Shown in pieces: positions 34,546-43,205 of a DNA stretch of 63,914 nucleotides (the first letter of the stretch is position 1; every line of letters begins with the position of its first letter). A model generated the notes under the pieces. The model ran no database searches, had not been told where the DNA came from, and saw only the letters and a list, made by a program, of their open reading frames with translations. The stretch is from Novacetimonas cocois (GTDB lineage Bacteria; Pseudomonadota; Alphaproteobacteria; Acetobacterales; Acetobacteraceae). The stretch is from assembly GCF_003311635.1 (NCBI RefSeq), contig NZ_QEXL01000005.1, positions 122,288 through 186,201 on the forward strand, given 5' to 3'. The position numbers were made by a program, and so were the translations under genes.

Positions 34546-35570
34546 CAGGCTTGCGCGCGATGCGCTGGCGGTGGGCGGGCGTATGGTGCGGGCGTGTGGC
34601 ATGGGGGATGCTGGGCCTGCTTGGGGCGGCGGCGCTGTATTATTCCACGCTCCAGCCCGATATGCTCAGGCTGGGGCTGTCTGTGGCATTCCCGCTGCTG
34701 ATGTACGGGACGGCATGGGTGCGGCCCGTCCGGTGGGGACATGCATTCAGGGCGGCCCTCGTCCTCGGGCTGACGGGATGGTACGTGACGGACCCGCCGC
34801 GAAATGACCGCATATGGGCGCAGGAATACGCTATCCCCGCCGATGCCTGGCAGGAGGGGAATGACATCCACGTGCGGCATGTGCGCAATTTCCGGTATCA
34901 TACCCCCACCAGCTATATCCCCGCATGGTATGACGCCACCTATCGGCTGGACGGATTGCAGAGCGTCGATCTTGTTACCTCGTACTGGGCGGGGGATGCG
35001 ATCGCACATGTCTTCCTCAGCTTCGGCTTTTCGGATGGGCGGCATCTGGCGATTTCCATCGAAACGCGGCGTCAGGCACGCTTTGCCTATTCCACGATCG
35101 CCGGGTTTTTCCATCATTACGAACTGTTCTATGTCACGGCGGATGAGCGCGACCTGATCGGGGTGCGGACCGATATCCGGCATGAACGCGTCTATCTCTA
35201 CCGGCTGAACCTGTCGCCGGAGGTGCGGGAGCATCTGTTCCTGAGCTATGTGAACGCGATTCATGACCTGATCGGCCATCCGCAATGGTACAATACCCTG
35301 ACGGACAACTGCACCACCGGCATTCTTGCCCGCGCCGGGGCGCGCCTGCGCTACCGGCTGGACTGGCGCGTGATCCTGAGCGGACATACCGCCGCGATGG
35401 CATATGACATGGACCTGCTGGGACCTTATGACCGCTCCCGCCTGCCGGATTTCAGTGCCCTGCATGCGGCCAGCAGGATCATCCGCCCGCCAGGTGCCAC
35501 GCTGGGGCCGGATTATTCACGTGACATCAGGGCGCACCTTCCACCGCCCGAGGGACCGGCAGAACCCTGA
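34542..35570 (+). CDS. DUF4105 (Lnb N-terminal periplasmic domain-like) membrane protein
   Basis: A 342-residue protein with two or three N-terminal hydrophobic segments (about residues 15-75) followed by a periplasmic domain. The domain signature is VRNFRYHTPTSYIPAWYDAT, then LQSVDLVTSYWAGDAIAHVF and LSFGFSDGRHLAISIETR, with LTDNCTTGI further on, all typical of DUF4105. The conserved His, Asn and Cys of these motifs suggest a Cys-peptidase-like fold. Coupling to the lipoprotein hydrolase suggests joint action on lipids or lipoproteins, as Lnb is an apolipoprotein N-acyltransferase, but this is inference. Confidence 0.85.
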   Translation: MTGLRAMRWRWAGVWCGRVAWGMLGLLGAAALYYSTLQPDMLRLGLSVAFPLLMYGTAWVRPVRWGHAFRAALVLGLTGWYVTDPPRNDRIWAQEYAIPADAWQEGNDIHVRHVRNFRYHTPTSYIPAWYDATYRLDGLQSVDLVTSYWAGDAIAHVFLSFGFSDGRHLAISIETRRQARFAYSTIAGFFHHYELFYVTADERDLIGVRTDIRHERVYLYRLNLSPEVREHLFLSYVNAIHDLIGHPQWYNTLTDNCTTGILARAGARLRYRLDWRVILSGHTAAMAYDMDLLGPYDRSRLPDFSALHAASRIIRPPGATLGPDYSRDIRAHLPPPEGPAEP

Positions 35571-35595
35571 GACAGGGCAGGGGAAAGGGGACACT

Positions 35596-35628
35596 GGCGG
35601 GAATGGTCCCGGTTACAGGCATCCCGCC
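35596..35628. terminator. Weak hairpin at convergent gene ends
   Basis: GGCGGGAATG (35596-35605) can pair with CATCCCGCC (35620-35628) with one bulged A. It overlaps the stop of the amino-acid permease gene and lies after the DUF4105 stop, so it may end both transcripts. Confidence 0.35.
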
Positions 35629-36965
35629 TGCGTCCGCGTGCGCTGCTGACGGCGCGCCAGCATCCGCCACCCATCGAACAGGCATATGAAGAACACGCCG
35701 GTCATGAGGCTTGCCAGGGCGGTCATGCGCTCCGTCGGGTCAAGCAGCATCGCCGCGAAAACGATGCCGATGCCGCCGATGCTCAGATACCCCTGCCAGT
35801 TGCGGCCGGCGGCATTTTCCCCGCGCATCAGCAGGAGGTAGCTGAACGCGATCATCATGTACACCAGCAGGATCACTCCGCCGCTACAGCTCAGCAGGAA
35901 GGAAAAAAGCAGGTTGGGCGACAGGACCGAGCACAGTGCCACAACCAGTCCGGCAAGCGCGCTGGCACCAAGGGCAAGCCGTGGCGCGCCCTGTCGGGAA
36001 CGCAGGGCCAGCACGGCGGGCGCGTTCCCGCCACGCGCCAGTTCCGAAAGGATGCGCGACGTGATGTAAAGGCTGGAATTGAGGCATGACAGGATCGCGC
36101 TGAAGACCACCAGCCGCATGATCGTGGCGGCCCCCGGCACGCCCATGACCGTCATGGCGGCCACGAAGGGTGATTTTCCCGGCACCACATGATCCCATGG
36201 CACAATGGCGAGCACCAGCATGACGGACGCCAGATAGAAGATGGTGACCCTGACCCCGATGCTGCGTGTCACGCGGGCGACGCCTGCCTGCGGGTTCGCG
36301 GATTCCGCCGCCGCGACCGTCGCGACCTCCGACCCGATCATGCTGAACATGATCGTCGGGATCACCGCCAGCACGACGGTAATCCCGTTGGGCGCCAGTC
36401 CCCCATGCCCTACATAGTTCGCCCCGACCGGCAGGCGCGGGCCGAACAGGTGCAGCACGAAGCCCACGCCCATGACGACAAACAGGAGGATGCTTGCGAC
36501 CTTCGTCAGGGAGAGCCAGAATTCACACTCCCCGAACACATCGACGGAACACAGGTTGACCGCCATCAGCACGAGGATGATCCCGATGGCGAGCATGTAT
36601 GGGGGCAGTCCGGTCCATTCCTGCAGAAGGAGGCCGCCGGCAATCGCCTCGCTCCCCATCGCCACGACCCAGAAAAACCAGTACATCCAGCCCGCGACAA
36701 ATCCCCATCTGTTGCCGTATGCCGCGCGGATATATTCGACAAACGACCCCCGCCCCGGCTGGCGCATCACCATTTCGCCAAGCATCCGCATGACCACCAT
36801 GACAAGACCGCCGCACAGGACATAGGCCAGCAGGACAGCCGGCCCCGCGATGGCGATGGCGGAACTGCTGCCGACAAACAGGCCGGCCCCGATCACGCCC
36901 CCCAGGGCGATCATGGCGATATGGCGGTTCTTGAGCGTATGGCCGGAAACGGTATCGCGCGTCAT
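35613..36965 (-). CDS. Amino-acid permease, AAT family
   Basis: A 450-residue permease with 12 predicted helices. The N-terminal motif LKNRHIAMIALGGVIGAGLF and GSSSAIAIAGPAVLLAYVL is the hallmark of the AAT (GabP/ProY/CycA) group within the APC superfamily, followed by MVMRQPGRGSFVEYIRAAYG. The ATG at 36965 with AAGGA seven bases upstream is chosen over an ATG 21 bases earlier. Close to a GntR gene and putA, it may import proline or a related amino acid such as GABA; specificity cannot be read from sequence. Confidence 0.88.
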   Translation of the reverse strand: MTRDTVSGHTLKNRHIAMIALGGVIGAGLFVGSSSAIAIAGPAVLLAYVLCGGLVMVVMRMLGEMVMRQPGRGSFVEYIRAAYGNRWGFVAGWMYWFFWVVAMGSEAIAGGLLLQEWTGLPPYMLAIGIILVLMAVNLCSVDVFGECEFWLSLTKVASILLFVVMGVGFVLHLFGPRLPVGANYVGHGGLAPNGITVVLAVIPTIMFSMIGSEVATVAAAESANPQAGVARVTRSIGVRVTIFYLASVMLVLAIVPWDHVVPGKSPFVAAMTVMGVPGAATIMRLVVFSAILSCLNSSLYITSRILSELARGGNAPAVLALRSRQGAPRLALGASALAGLVVALCSVLSPNLLFSFLLSCSGGVILLVYMMIAFSYLLLMRGENAAGRNWQGYLSIGGIGIVFAAMLLDPTERMTALASLMTGVFFICLFDGWRMLARRQQRTRTQAGCL

Positions 36966-37457
36966 CAAACATCCTTCATGGGTCACGTGACGATGACAGG
37001 CGATACATGGCTTTTCCCGTCCGCGATGGCGGTGATGGGGCGGGGCGTCCTGTCATGTCCGTGTTACGGGGACGCTATCAGCTTGCGTGGCATCTGTCCA
37101 AAACCGTAACGTAATTCCCCTGATGGCGCCTTATGTTTCCGGATGGAGGCGCTGTCGCGTGCAACGCTTTACAGGCCGCATCCCGCCGGTCCGCGCAACG
37201 GGTGCGCCACGTATGCGCGTGGCAAATTCTTTGACCCTGCATGGCGCGTATAATATGATCCGCAGGATTTTATACGCCTGTCTCATGACCGCATGTCCTG
37301 CCGCGCATGCGCCGGACAGTATATGAAGGGACATGTTCATGACCCGGACCGACAATGTCTGATTCCAGCGGGTTTTCCAGTTTCATGGCACGGGGCCGGC
37401 GTCGGTTTGCGATCGGGGATGCGGTGATCGGGAAAGCGCCTGCCGGGGAAAAAGCAT
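36966..37457. promoter_or_regulatory. Divergent region between permease and GntR genes
   Basis: About 490 bases without a supported gene. A good sigma-70-like promoter faces right: TTGACC (37231-37236), 17-base spacer, TATGAT (37254-37259). Downstream, an imperfect palindromic stretch around GCGCATGCGC with outer TGTCC/GGACA (37294-37318) could be an operator. The permease-proximal part shows nothing more. Confidence 0.5.
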
Positions 37458-38150
37458 ATGCTGCCATCCTGCATCTTTGATGTGGAGACCGACCAGAAAC
37501 GTGGCGCTGCGTCCCTGGTGGTGGGGGAGGCGCTGCGTAACGCCATCCTGACGGGCCAGCTGCCAGCGGGGCAGGCATTGCCGCAATCCGAACTGGCGGG
37601 CGGGTTCGGCACCAGCATCATTCCGGTAAGGGAGGCGCTGAAACGGCTGGAGGCCGAGGGGCTGGTGGCTTTCATGCCCAACCGGGGCGCGATGGTCACC
37701 GGGATGAGCGAACAGGATATCGTCGAATATTCCGAAATACGCGCCTCGCTGGAGGAAATGGCAGCGCGCCATGCCGTCAGCCACATGTCGCGCATGGACC
37801 TCGCCCGGGTGGAGGACGCGTATGATGCCTTTGTCGAAGGGGCGGCCAACGCAACCAGCCGGCACGATTCAGGCGACCTGAACCGGGCCTTTCACAACGC
37901 CATCTATGTCGCGGCGCAACGCCCGCGGCTGCTTGAGATGATTGACGACCTGCATGTAAGGCTCAATCGCTATATCCGCAGTCATCTTGAGCTTGAGGGG
38001 CGAAAGCTCGTCACCGACAGGGAACATGAAGGGATCATGCAGGCCTGTCGCCGGCGCGACGCCGAGGAGGTCGCCCGGCTGACGCGCCAGCATATCCTTG
38101 AGGCCGCCGATATTTCGGTGAAAGTCATCCGCGAACGGGCGCAGGGCTGA
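37458..38150 (+). CDS. GntR family regulator, FCD (FadR) subfamily
   Basis: A 230-residue regulator. The winged HTH includes VGEALRNAILTGQLPAGQAL, then LAGGFGTSIIPVREALKRLE and AEGLVAFMPNRGA. The FCD helical domain follows from about residue 95, with the metal- or ligand-binding acidic and His residues (HDSGDLNRAFHNAIY; DREHEGIMQACRRRDAEEV). It lies between a divergent amino-acid permease and the co-directional putA, so it is the probable regulator of proline use, all the more since this PutA lacks its own DNA-binding domain. Confidence 0.9.
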   Translation: MLPSCIFDVETDQKRGAASLVVGEALRNAILTGQLPAGQALPQSELAGGFGTSIIPVREALKRLEAEGLVAFMPNRGAMVTGMSEQDIVEYSEIRASLEEMAARHAVSHMSRMDLARVEDAYDAFVEGAANATSRHDSGDLNRAFHNAIYVAAQRPRLLEMIDDLHVRLNRYIRSHLELEGRKLVTDREHEGIMQACRRRDAEEVARLTRQHILEAADISVKVIRERAQG

Positions 38151-38523
38151 AACCCGGCAGCGGGATTGCCTGCCGCACCTGACGGAACGACGCCCGTTTC
38201 GGCCTGCTAAAACCACGGTCGGGCTGTCGCACGAAACCTCCATCAGACATCCTGCGTATCCAGCAGAGAAGTTTTTGGTGAAGCTTTTTGCAAAAAGCTT
38301 CAGGGACTGTCGCCGTTGCGCAGGAAGGCTGTTCCCGGAAATTTTTATTCTTATCAAAGACCTGCTTCGAAAAACCTTTCACGTCCGTCTGCTGCTTTCA
38401 TCTGCGGGCCGCGACGATGGAGGCGAAAAATATGCTATGAATTTTCAAATCATATAATATCCTGACATTCTTATATCATTCGGGCGCCCTTCCTGCCCCC
38501 ATCATCTGTCTGGAATCTTTATC
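38151..38523. other. Gap before putA with repeat copy
   Basis: No gene is supported. The left half holds the dispersed repeat (38241-38319). Near the right end an AT-rich stretch includes TATAAT at 38453-38458, a possible -10 element for putA, but I see no good -35 at the usual spacing. Confidence 0.4.
38241..38319 (-). repeat. Dispersed intergenic repeat, copy 2
   Basis: Read on the minus strand it gives GGCGACAGTCCC, then a perfect 24-base palindrome at 38279-38302 (TGAAGCTTTTTG and its complement), then CACCAAAAACTTCTCTG and GCAGGATGTCTGATGG. The order matches copies at 29531-29605 and 63065-63147. Confidence 0.7.
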
Positions 38524-41500
38524 GTGCTGTTTTTTAAAGATTTTTCTGGTCCAGTGGAGACTCCATCCCCCCTGCGGCAACGGATAACCGATGCGCTGCG
38601 CCGTCCCGAAGGCGAATGCGTCGCCGCACTGACCCCTGCCGCGACACTGGCCCCGGACGAAGCCACGCAGGTGACGGCCCTTGCGACGCGCCTGACCGAA
38701 GGGCTGCGCCGCAACCGCCGTCCGGGCGGGGTCGAGGCACTGGTGCAGGAATTCTCCCTTTCCTCGGCCGAAGGCGTGGCGCTCATGTGTCTGGCGGAGG
38801 CATTGCTGCGCATTCCGGACAATGCCACGCGGGACGCGCTGATCCGTGACAAGATCGGGTCGGGCGACTGGATGGCGCACATTTCGCGTGACCGTCCCCT
38901 GTTCGCCAATGCCGCCGCATGGGGCATGCTGGTGACGGGCCGCCTGACGCAGGCCGCCGGGCATGATCCAGCGGGCCTTGCGGATACGCTCAGGGCACTG
39001 GTGGCGCGTGGCGCCGAACCTGTCATCCGCAGGGCCGTGGACGTGGCGATGCGGATGATGGGCGAACAGTTCGTCGTGGGCGAGACGATCGAGGCCGCTC
39101 TGAAAACCAGCGAGAAGCTGGAAGCCAGGGGTTTCCGCTATTCCTATGACATGCTGGGGGAGGCGGCGCTGACGGCGCAGGACGCCGAACGTTACCGGCA
39201 GGATTACGTGACCGCCATCCATGCCATCGGGCGGAACGCGCGCGGGGCGAATGTCTATGAACGTCCCGGCATCTCCATCAAGCTGTCGGCGCTGCACCCG
39301 CGGTACAGCCGCGCCCAGCGGGAGCGCGTGATGACGGAACTCCTGCCCGTGGTGATCGAACTGACCGTGCTGGCGCGGCAGTATGACATCGGCCTCAATA
39401 TCGATGCGGAAGAAAGCGAACGCCTGGAACTGTCGCTCGACCTGCTGGAGGGACTGTGTCAGGAACCGGCGCTGCAGGGCTGGAACGGTATCGGTTTCGT
39501 GGTGCAGGCCTATGGCCGGCGCGCGCCAATGGTGCTGGATTTCATAATCGACCTGGCGCGCCGCACCGGACATCGCCTGATGGTGCGCCTTGTGAAGGGC
39601 GCATACTGGGACAGCGAGATCAAGAAAGCCCAGATCGACGGCGTGAAGGACTTTCCGGTCTATACCCGCAAGGTGCATACCGACATCAGCTATATCGCGT
39701 GCGCGCGGAAACTGCTGGATGCGCGCGATGTGATCTTTCCACAGTTCGCCACCCATAACGCCCGTACGCTTGCCACCATCTACACATTGGCGGGCAAGGA
39801 ATTCCATGTCGGTTCCTATGAATTCCAGTGCCTGCACGGCATGGGCGAACCCCTGTACGGGGAGGTCGTGGGGCCGGAGCATCTGGACCGTCCCGCCCGC
39901 ATCTATGCGCCCGTCGGAACCCATGAAACGTTGCTGGCCTATCTGGTGCGTCGTCTGCTGGAAAACGGGGCGAACTCCTCCTTTGTCAACCAGATCGGGG
40001 ATGAACGGGTTCCCGTTTCCACGCTGGTGGCCGACCCGGTGGCGATCGCCCACGCCATCGTCCCGTATGGCAGCCCCAATCCCGCGATTGCAGCCCCCCC
40101 GGACATGTTCGCGCCATCCCGGCGCAATTCTGCCGGGCTGGACCTCAATGACGAAAACAGCCTCGCGGCGCTGGGCAGGGGGCTGGCGGCGTCGGCCGCG
40201 CAGTGGACGTGTGGGCCGATGCTTGCCGTACCGATCCCGGCGGGACAGGCACGCGATGTCTGCAATCCGGCCGACCGGCGCGACAGGGTGGGAACATGGA
40301 CGCCCGCTGATTCTGCCGTAATTCCCGCTGTCGTGGACAGTGCGACAAAAGGGGCGGCGACGTGGGTGGCCAAGTCCGCGACCATACGGGCCGAAATACT
40401 GGAACGGGCTGCCGACCTGATGGAGGCGCGACGCGACGCGCTGCTTGGCCTGATCGTGCGAGAAGCCGGAAAGTCCTTTCCCAATGCGATTGCCGAAATT
40501 CGGGAGGCCGTTGATTTCCTGCGCTATTACGCGGCACAGATCCGCGATGGTTTCGACAGCGCCACGCATGTTCCGCTGGGGGTGGTCGCGTGCATCAGTC
40601 CGTGGAACTTCCCGCTGGCGATTTTCACCGGACAGGTGGCCGCAGCCCTTGCCGCCGGGAACAGCGTCATCGCCAAACCGGCGGAGGAAACGCCCCTGAT
40701 CGCGGCACAGGCCGTCGTCATCATGCATGAGGCGGGCGTGCCCGTTGACGTATTGCAACTGCTGCCCGGCGATGGCGACGTGGGGGCGGCACTGGTCGGG
40801 GCGGCACAGGTCGCAGGCGTGATGTTCACCGGCTCGACAATGGTGGCGCAGTCGATAAACCGGCAGCTGTGCGGACGTCGCGACCATGCAGGCCAGCCCG
40901 TGCCGCTGATTGCCGAAACGGGCGGCCAGAACGCCATGATCATCGATTCCTCCGCCCTGGCCGAACAGGTCGTCACCGATGTTGTCGCTTCCGCCTTCGA
41001 CAGCGCGGGGCAGAGGTGTTCGGCCCTGCGCATCCTGTGCGTGCAGGAGGACTGTGCCGATCATGTGCTGACCATGCTGCGTGGCGCGATGCGTGAGCTG
41101 CGGCTGGGCAATCCCGCCATGCTGTCCACCGATGTCGGTCCCGTCATCACGCCGGATGCTGCTGATGGAATACGCAGCCATATCCATGCCCTGCGGGGCA
41201 GGGGGGCGCCGGTCTTTTCCGTGCCTGTGCCGGGGGACTGCGATCAGGGCAGCTTCGTGCCGCCGACGCTGATCGGGATTGATTCCATTTCGGATCTGGG
41301 GCCGGAAGTATTCGGGCCTGTCCTGCATGTGCTGCGTTATCGTCGGGAAACACTGGACAGGGTGATCGATGACATCAATGCGCTGGGCTATGGTCTGACG
41401 GGGGGGCTGCATACCCGCATCGATTCCACGGTCCGGCATGTCACCCGGCGGCTGAATGCGGGGAACCTGTATGTCAACCGCAATACGATCGGCGCCGTGG

Positions 41501-42177
41501 TGGGGGTGCAGCCCTTTGGCGGGCGGGGCCTGTCGGGAACCGGGCCAAAGGCTGGCGGTCCGCTGATCCTGCGCCGCCTTGTGGCGCGATGTCCCGCTTT
41601 CAGCAGCCTGCCGGGCATGGAAGCAGGCGAAACGCCCGCCTTCATGCAGACGTGGCATGACTGGCTTCTGGGGCAGGGTTACGGTGATGTCGCCCGCCAT
41701 GTCGCCAGCATGATGAAAATCCCCCTGACCGGTGCGGAAATGAAACTTCCCGGCCCGGTCGGGGAGGAAAACGTCTATCGCCTGATGCCGCGTGGCAACG
41801 TGCTGTGCGTGGGTGGCGGAACGCGCGAGGCGCTGCTGAAGGCGGTGTCATTGGCCCTTTCGGGTGGCAATACGGTATTCGTTGCAGGAGCGCAGGCCGA
41901 GACAGCGTGGCTGTCGGCGCTTCCCCCACAGATCGCAACACGCGTCCGTCATGCCCCCGATATCCACCAGCAGACCTGTGCCGTGGTGATCGGGACGCAG
42001 GATGACGGGAATTTTCAGGAAATCACGCGCAGTCTTGCCCAGGGCACGGGTGCGATTGCCTCTGTCTTCCTCATGAACGATGACGGGCCGGGGCGTGAGT
42101 TCCTGATGGAAGAGCAGTGCTGCAGCACGAACACGGCGGCGGCAGGTGGCAATGCCAGCCTGATGTCGGTCGGATAG
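38524..42177 (+). CDS. putA: Bifunctional proline dehydrogenase / delta-1-pyrroline-5-carboxylate dehydrogenase
   Basis: A 1217-residue bifunctional enzyme that oxidises proline to glutamate. The FAD-dependent proline dehydrogenase barrel spans about residues 130-500 (LNIDAEESERLELSLDLLEG, LMVRLVKGAYWDSEIKKAQ, VGSYEFQCLHG). The NAD-dependent aldehyde dehydrogenase domain runs from about 560 to 1010, with CISPWNFPLAIFTGQVAAA, FTGSTMVAQ, ETGGQNAMI (general base Glu) and DSAGQRCSALR (catalytic Cys). A C-terminal domain of about 170 residues ends CSTNTAAAGGNASL. Unlike E. coli PutA it has no ribbon-helix-helix DNA-binding domain, so it should not self-regulate. The start is GTG at 38524; no strong binding site is seen. 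Confidence 0.95.
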   Translation: MLFFKDFSGPVETPSPLRQRITDALRRPEGECVAALTPAATLAPDEATQVTALATRLTEGLRRNRRPGGVEALVQEFSLSSAEGVALMCLAEALLRIPDNATRDALIRDKIGSGDWMAHISRDRPLFANAAAWGMLVTGRLTQAAGHDPAGLADTLRALVARGAEPVIRRAVDVAMRMMGEQFVVGETIEAALKTSEKLEARGFRYSYDMLGEAALTAQDAERYRQDYVTAIHAIGRNARGANVYERPGISIKLSALHPRYSRAQRERVMTELLPVVIELTVLARQYDIGLNIDAEESERLELSLDLLEGLCQEPALQGWNGIGFVVQAYGRRAPMVLDFIIDLARRTGHRLMVRLVKGAYWDSEIKKAQIDGVKDFPVYTRKVHTDISYIACARKLLDARDVIFPQFATHNARTLATIYTLAGKEFHVGSYEFQCLHGMGEPLYGEVVGPEHLDRPARIYAPVGTHETLLAYLVRRLLENGANSSFVNQIGDERVPVSTLVADPVAIAHAIVPYGSPNPAIAAPPDMFAPSRRNSAGLDLNDENSLAALGRGLAASAAQWTCGPMLAVPIPAGQARDVCNPADRRDRVGTWTPADSAVIPAVVDSATKGAATWVAKSATIRAEILERAADLMEARRDALLGLIVREAGKSFPNAIAEIREAVDFLRYYAAQIRDGFDSATHVPLGVVACISPWNFPLAIFTGQVAAALAAGNSVIAKPAEETPLIAAQAVVIMHEAGVPVDVLQLLPGDGDVGAALVGAAQVAGVMFTGSTMVAQSINRQLCGRRDHAGQPVPLIAETGGQNAMIIDSSALAEQVVTDVVASAFDSAGQRCSALRILCVQEDCADHVLTMLRGAMRELRLGNPAMLSTDVGPVITPDAADGIRSHIHALRGRGAPVFSVPVPGDCDQGSFVPPTLIGIDSISDLGPEVFGPVLHVLRYRRETLDRVIDDINALGYGLTGGLHTRIDSTVRHVTRRLNAGNLYVNRNTIGAVVGVQPFGGRGLSGTGPKAGGPLILRRLVARCPAFSSLPGMEAGETPAFMQTWHDWLLGQGYGDVARHVASMMKIPLTGAEMKLPGPVGEENVYRLMPRGNVLCVGGGTREALLKAVSLALSGGNTVFVAGAQAETAWLSALPPQIATRVRHAPDIHQQTCAVVIGTQDDGNFQEITRSLAQGTGAIASVFLMNDDGPGREFLMEEQCCSTNTAAAGGNASLMSVG

Positions 42178-42186
42178 GTCAGGAAA

Positions 42187-42214
42187 CAGGGCATCCGGTC
42201 AGAAGAATGCCCTG
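42187..42214 (+). terminator. Hairpin after putA
   Basis: CAGGGCAT (42187-42194) and ATGCCCTG (42207-42214) are exact reverse complements with a 12-base loop, ten bases past the putA stop. No T run follows, so efficiency is uncertain. Confidence 0.5.
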
Positions 42215-42294
42215 AGAGGAGGCTCCGGCAGGCATGGATGATTGCGGTGCACTCCATGCCTGTCTCTGATTGCGGTGGGCGGTACCTGAACGAT

Positions 42295-43035
42295 TTAATT
42301 TCCGGGACTGTCCCGGACGATCGCATCCATCAGTTCAAGCGCGTTTTGCGTGGCGGCGCCATAGGTGGTGTTGTCGTAAATCGTCCAGACATCAATGCCG
42401 CGCGCGTCAAGCGAAGTGACGACTTTCGCATGGGCTTCGATGGCGTCCTTCCCATAGGCTGATTCATAGATACGCGGGGAGCCGTGCAGCCGGAAATAGG
42501 CAAGGCCGCTCCACCCTCCGGGCTGTGCCGCTGGCGGCGGCCTGGCCGGGTCCGCCGCGACCCGCGATACCTGCCGCCTTTGCAGCATGTGATCGACCGT
42601 CGGCTGGAACCAGCTGGCATGCCGTGGTTCCAGAACAACCGCGCCAGCGATCGCGGCCTTCAGATCATCAAGGAAACGTTCGGCAACGTCTCCGGGATAG
42701 GCGAAGCTTGGCGGAAGCTGGACCAGAATGGGGCCGCGTTTGTCGCCCAGGCCATCCGTTTCCTCGGCAAAGCGAACAATGAGCGCACCGCAGTCGATCA
42801 GGCGGCGTTCATGCGTGATCGCCTTTGGCAGCTTGACGGAAAAGCGGAATCCGGGCGGCACGCTTGCGGCCCAGCGTTCATAGGTGGCGCGCCGGTGCGG
42901 GCGATAGAAGCTGCTGTTGATCTCGACGGCCGGGAAGCGTGCGCCATAGCGTTCAAGATGCGTGCCGGTCGTGGGAAACTGCCCGGTAAGCGCGGAAGGG
43001 ATCGACCAGCCGGCAACGCCGATGCGAATGGACAT
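42295..43035 (-). CDS. DUF72 family protein
   Basis: A 246-residue protein beginning MSIRIGVAGWSIP, with FPAVEINSSFYRPHRRATYE at about 37-56 and FRFSVKLPKAITHERRL at about 66-82, the signature of DUF72 (YecE-like TIM barrels). FRLHGSPRIYESAYG and IYDNTTYGAATQNALEL near the end also fit. The biochemical function of the family is unknown; metal-dependent or phosphate-related enzymes have been suggested. The start at 43035 begins directly at the fold; the open frame extends 96 bases further upstream without support. Confidence 0.87.
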   Translation of the reverse strand: MSIRIGVAGWSIPSALTGQFPTTGTHLERYGARFPAVEINSSFYRPHRRATYERWAASVPPGFRFSVKLPKAITHERRLIDCGALIVRFAEETDGLGDKRGPILVQLPPSFAYPGDVAERFLDDLKAAIAGAVVLEPRHASWFQPTVDHMLQRRQVSRVAADPARPPPAAQPGGWSGLAYFRLHGSPRIYESAYGKDAIEAHAKVVTSLDARGIDVWTIYDNTTYGAATQNALELMDAIVRDSPGN

Positions 43036-43179
43036 GAACGTTTCCCCCTGTGACGTACATTGATGAATGACGCCATTTTCGAAAGGAACGGTCAAATTCC
43101 ACTCCGTATGAAACAGGTCGGCCTCCCGCATAAGGTCCTGTCCGCCTGTTGCCGTTCATGCATCCGCGGGAAGGCATTG

Positions 43180-43198
43180 GCCCCGGTTATCCCGGGGC
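43180..43198 (-). terminator. Short GC hairpin after porin gene
   Basis: GCCCCGG (43180-43186) and CCGGGGC (43192-43198) form a perfect 7-base stem with a 5-base loop, just past the stop of the minus-strand porin gene at 43206. There is no T run, so this may be a stabilising 3' structure. Confidence 0.45.
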
Positions 43199-43205
43199 GG
43201 TTCGG

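Noticed and set aside
37087-37326. 79-codon frame upstream of the GntR gene
   Set aside because: It covers the clear TTGACC/TATGAT promoter and is Arg-rich without motifs, so it is unlikely to be coding.
38476-41700. Open frame of 1074 codons on the minus strand
   Set aside because: It lies entirely opposite putA, is His/Arg/Gln-rich with no recognisable motif, and is explained by GC-rich codon bias of putA.
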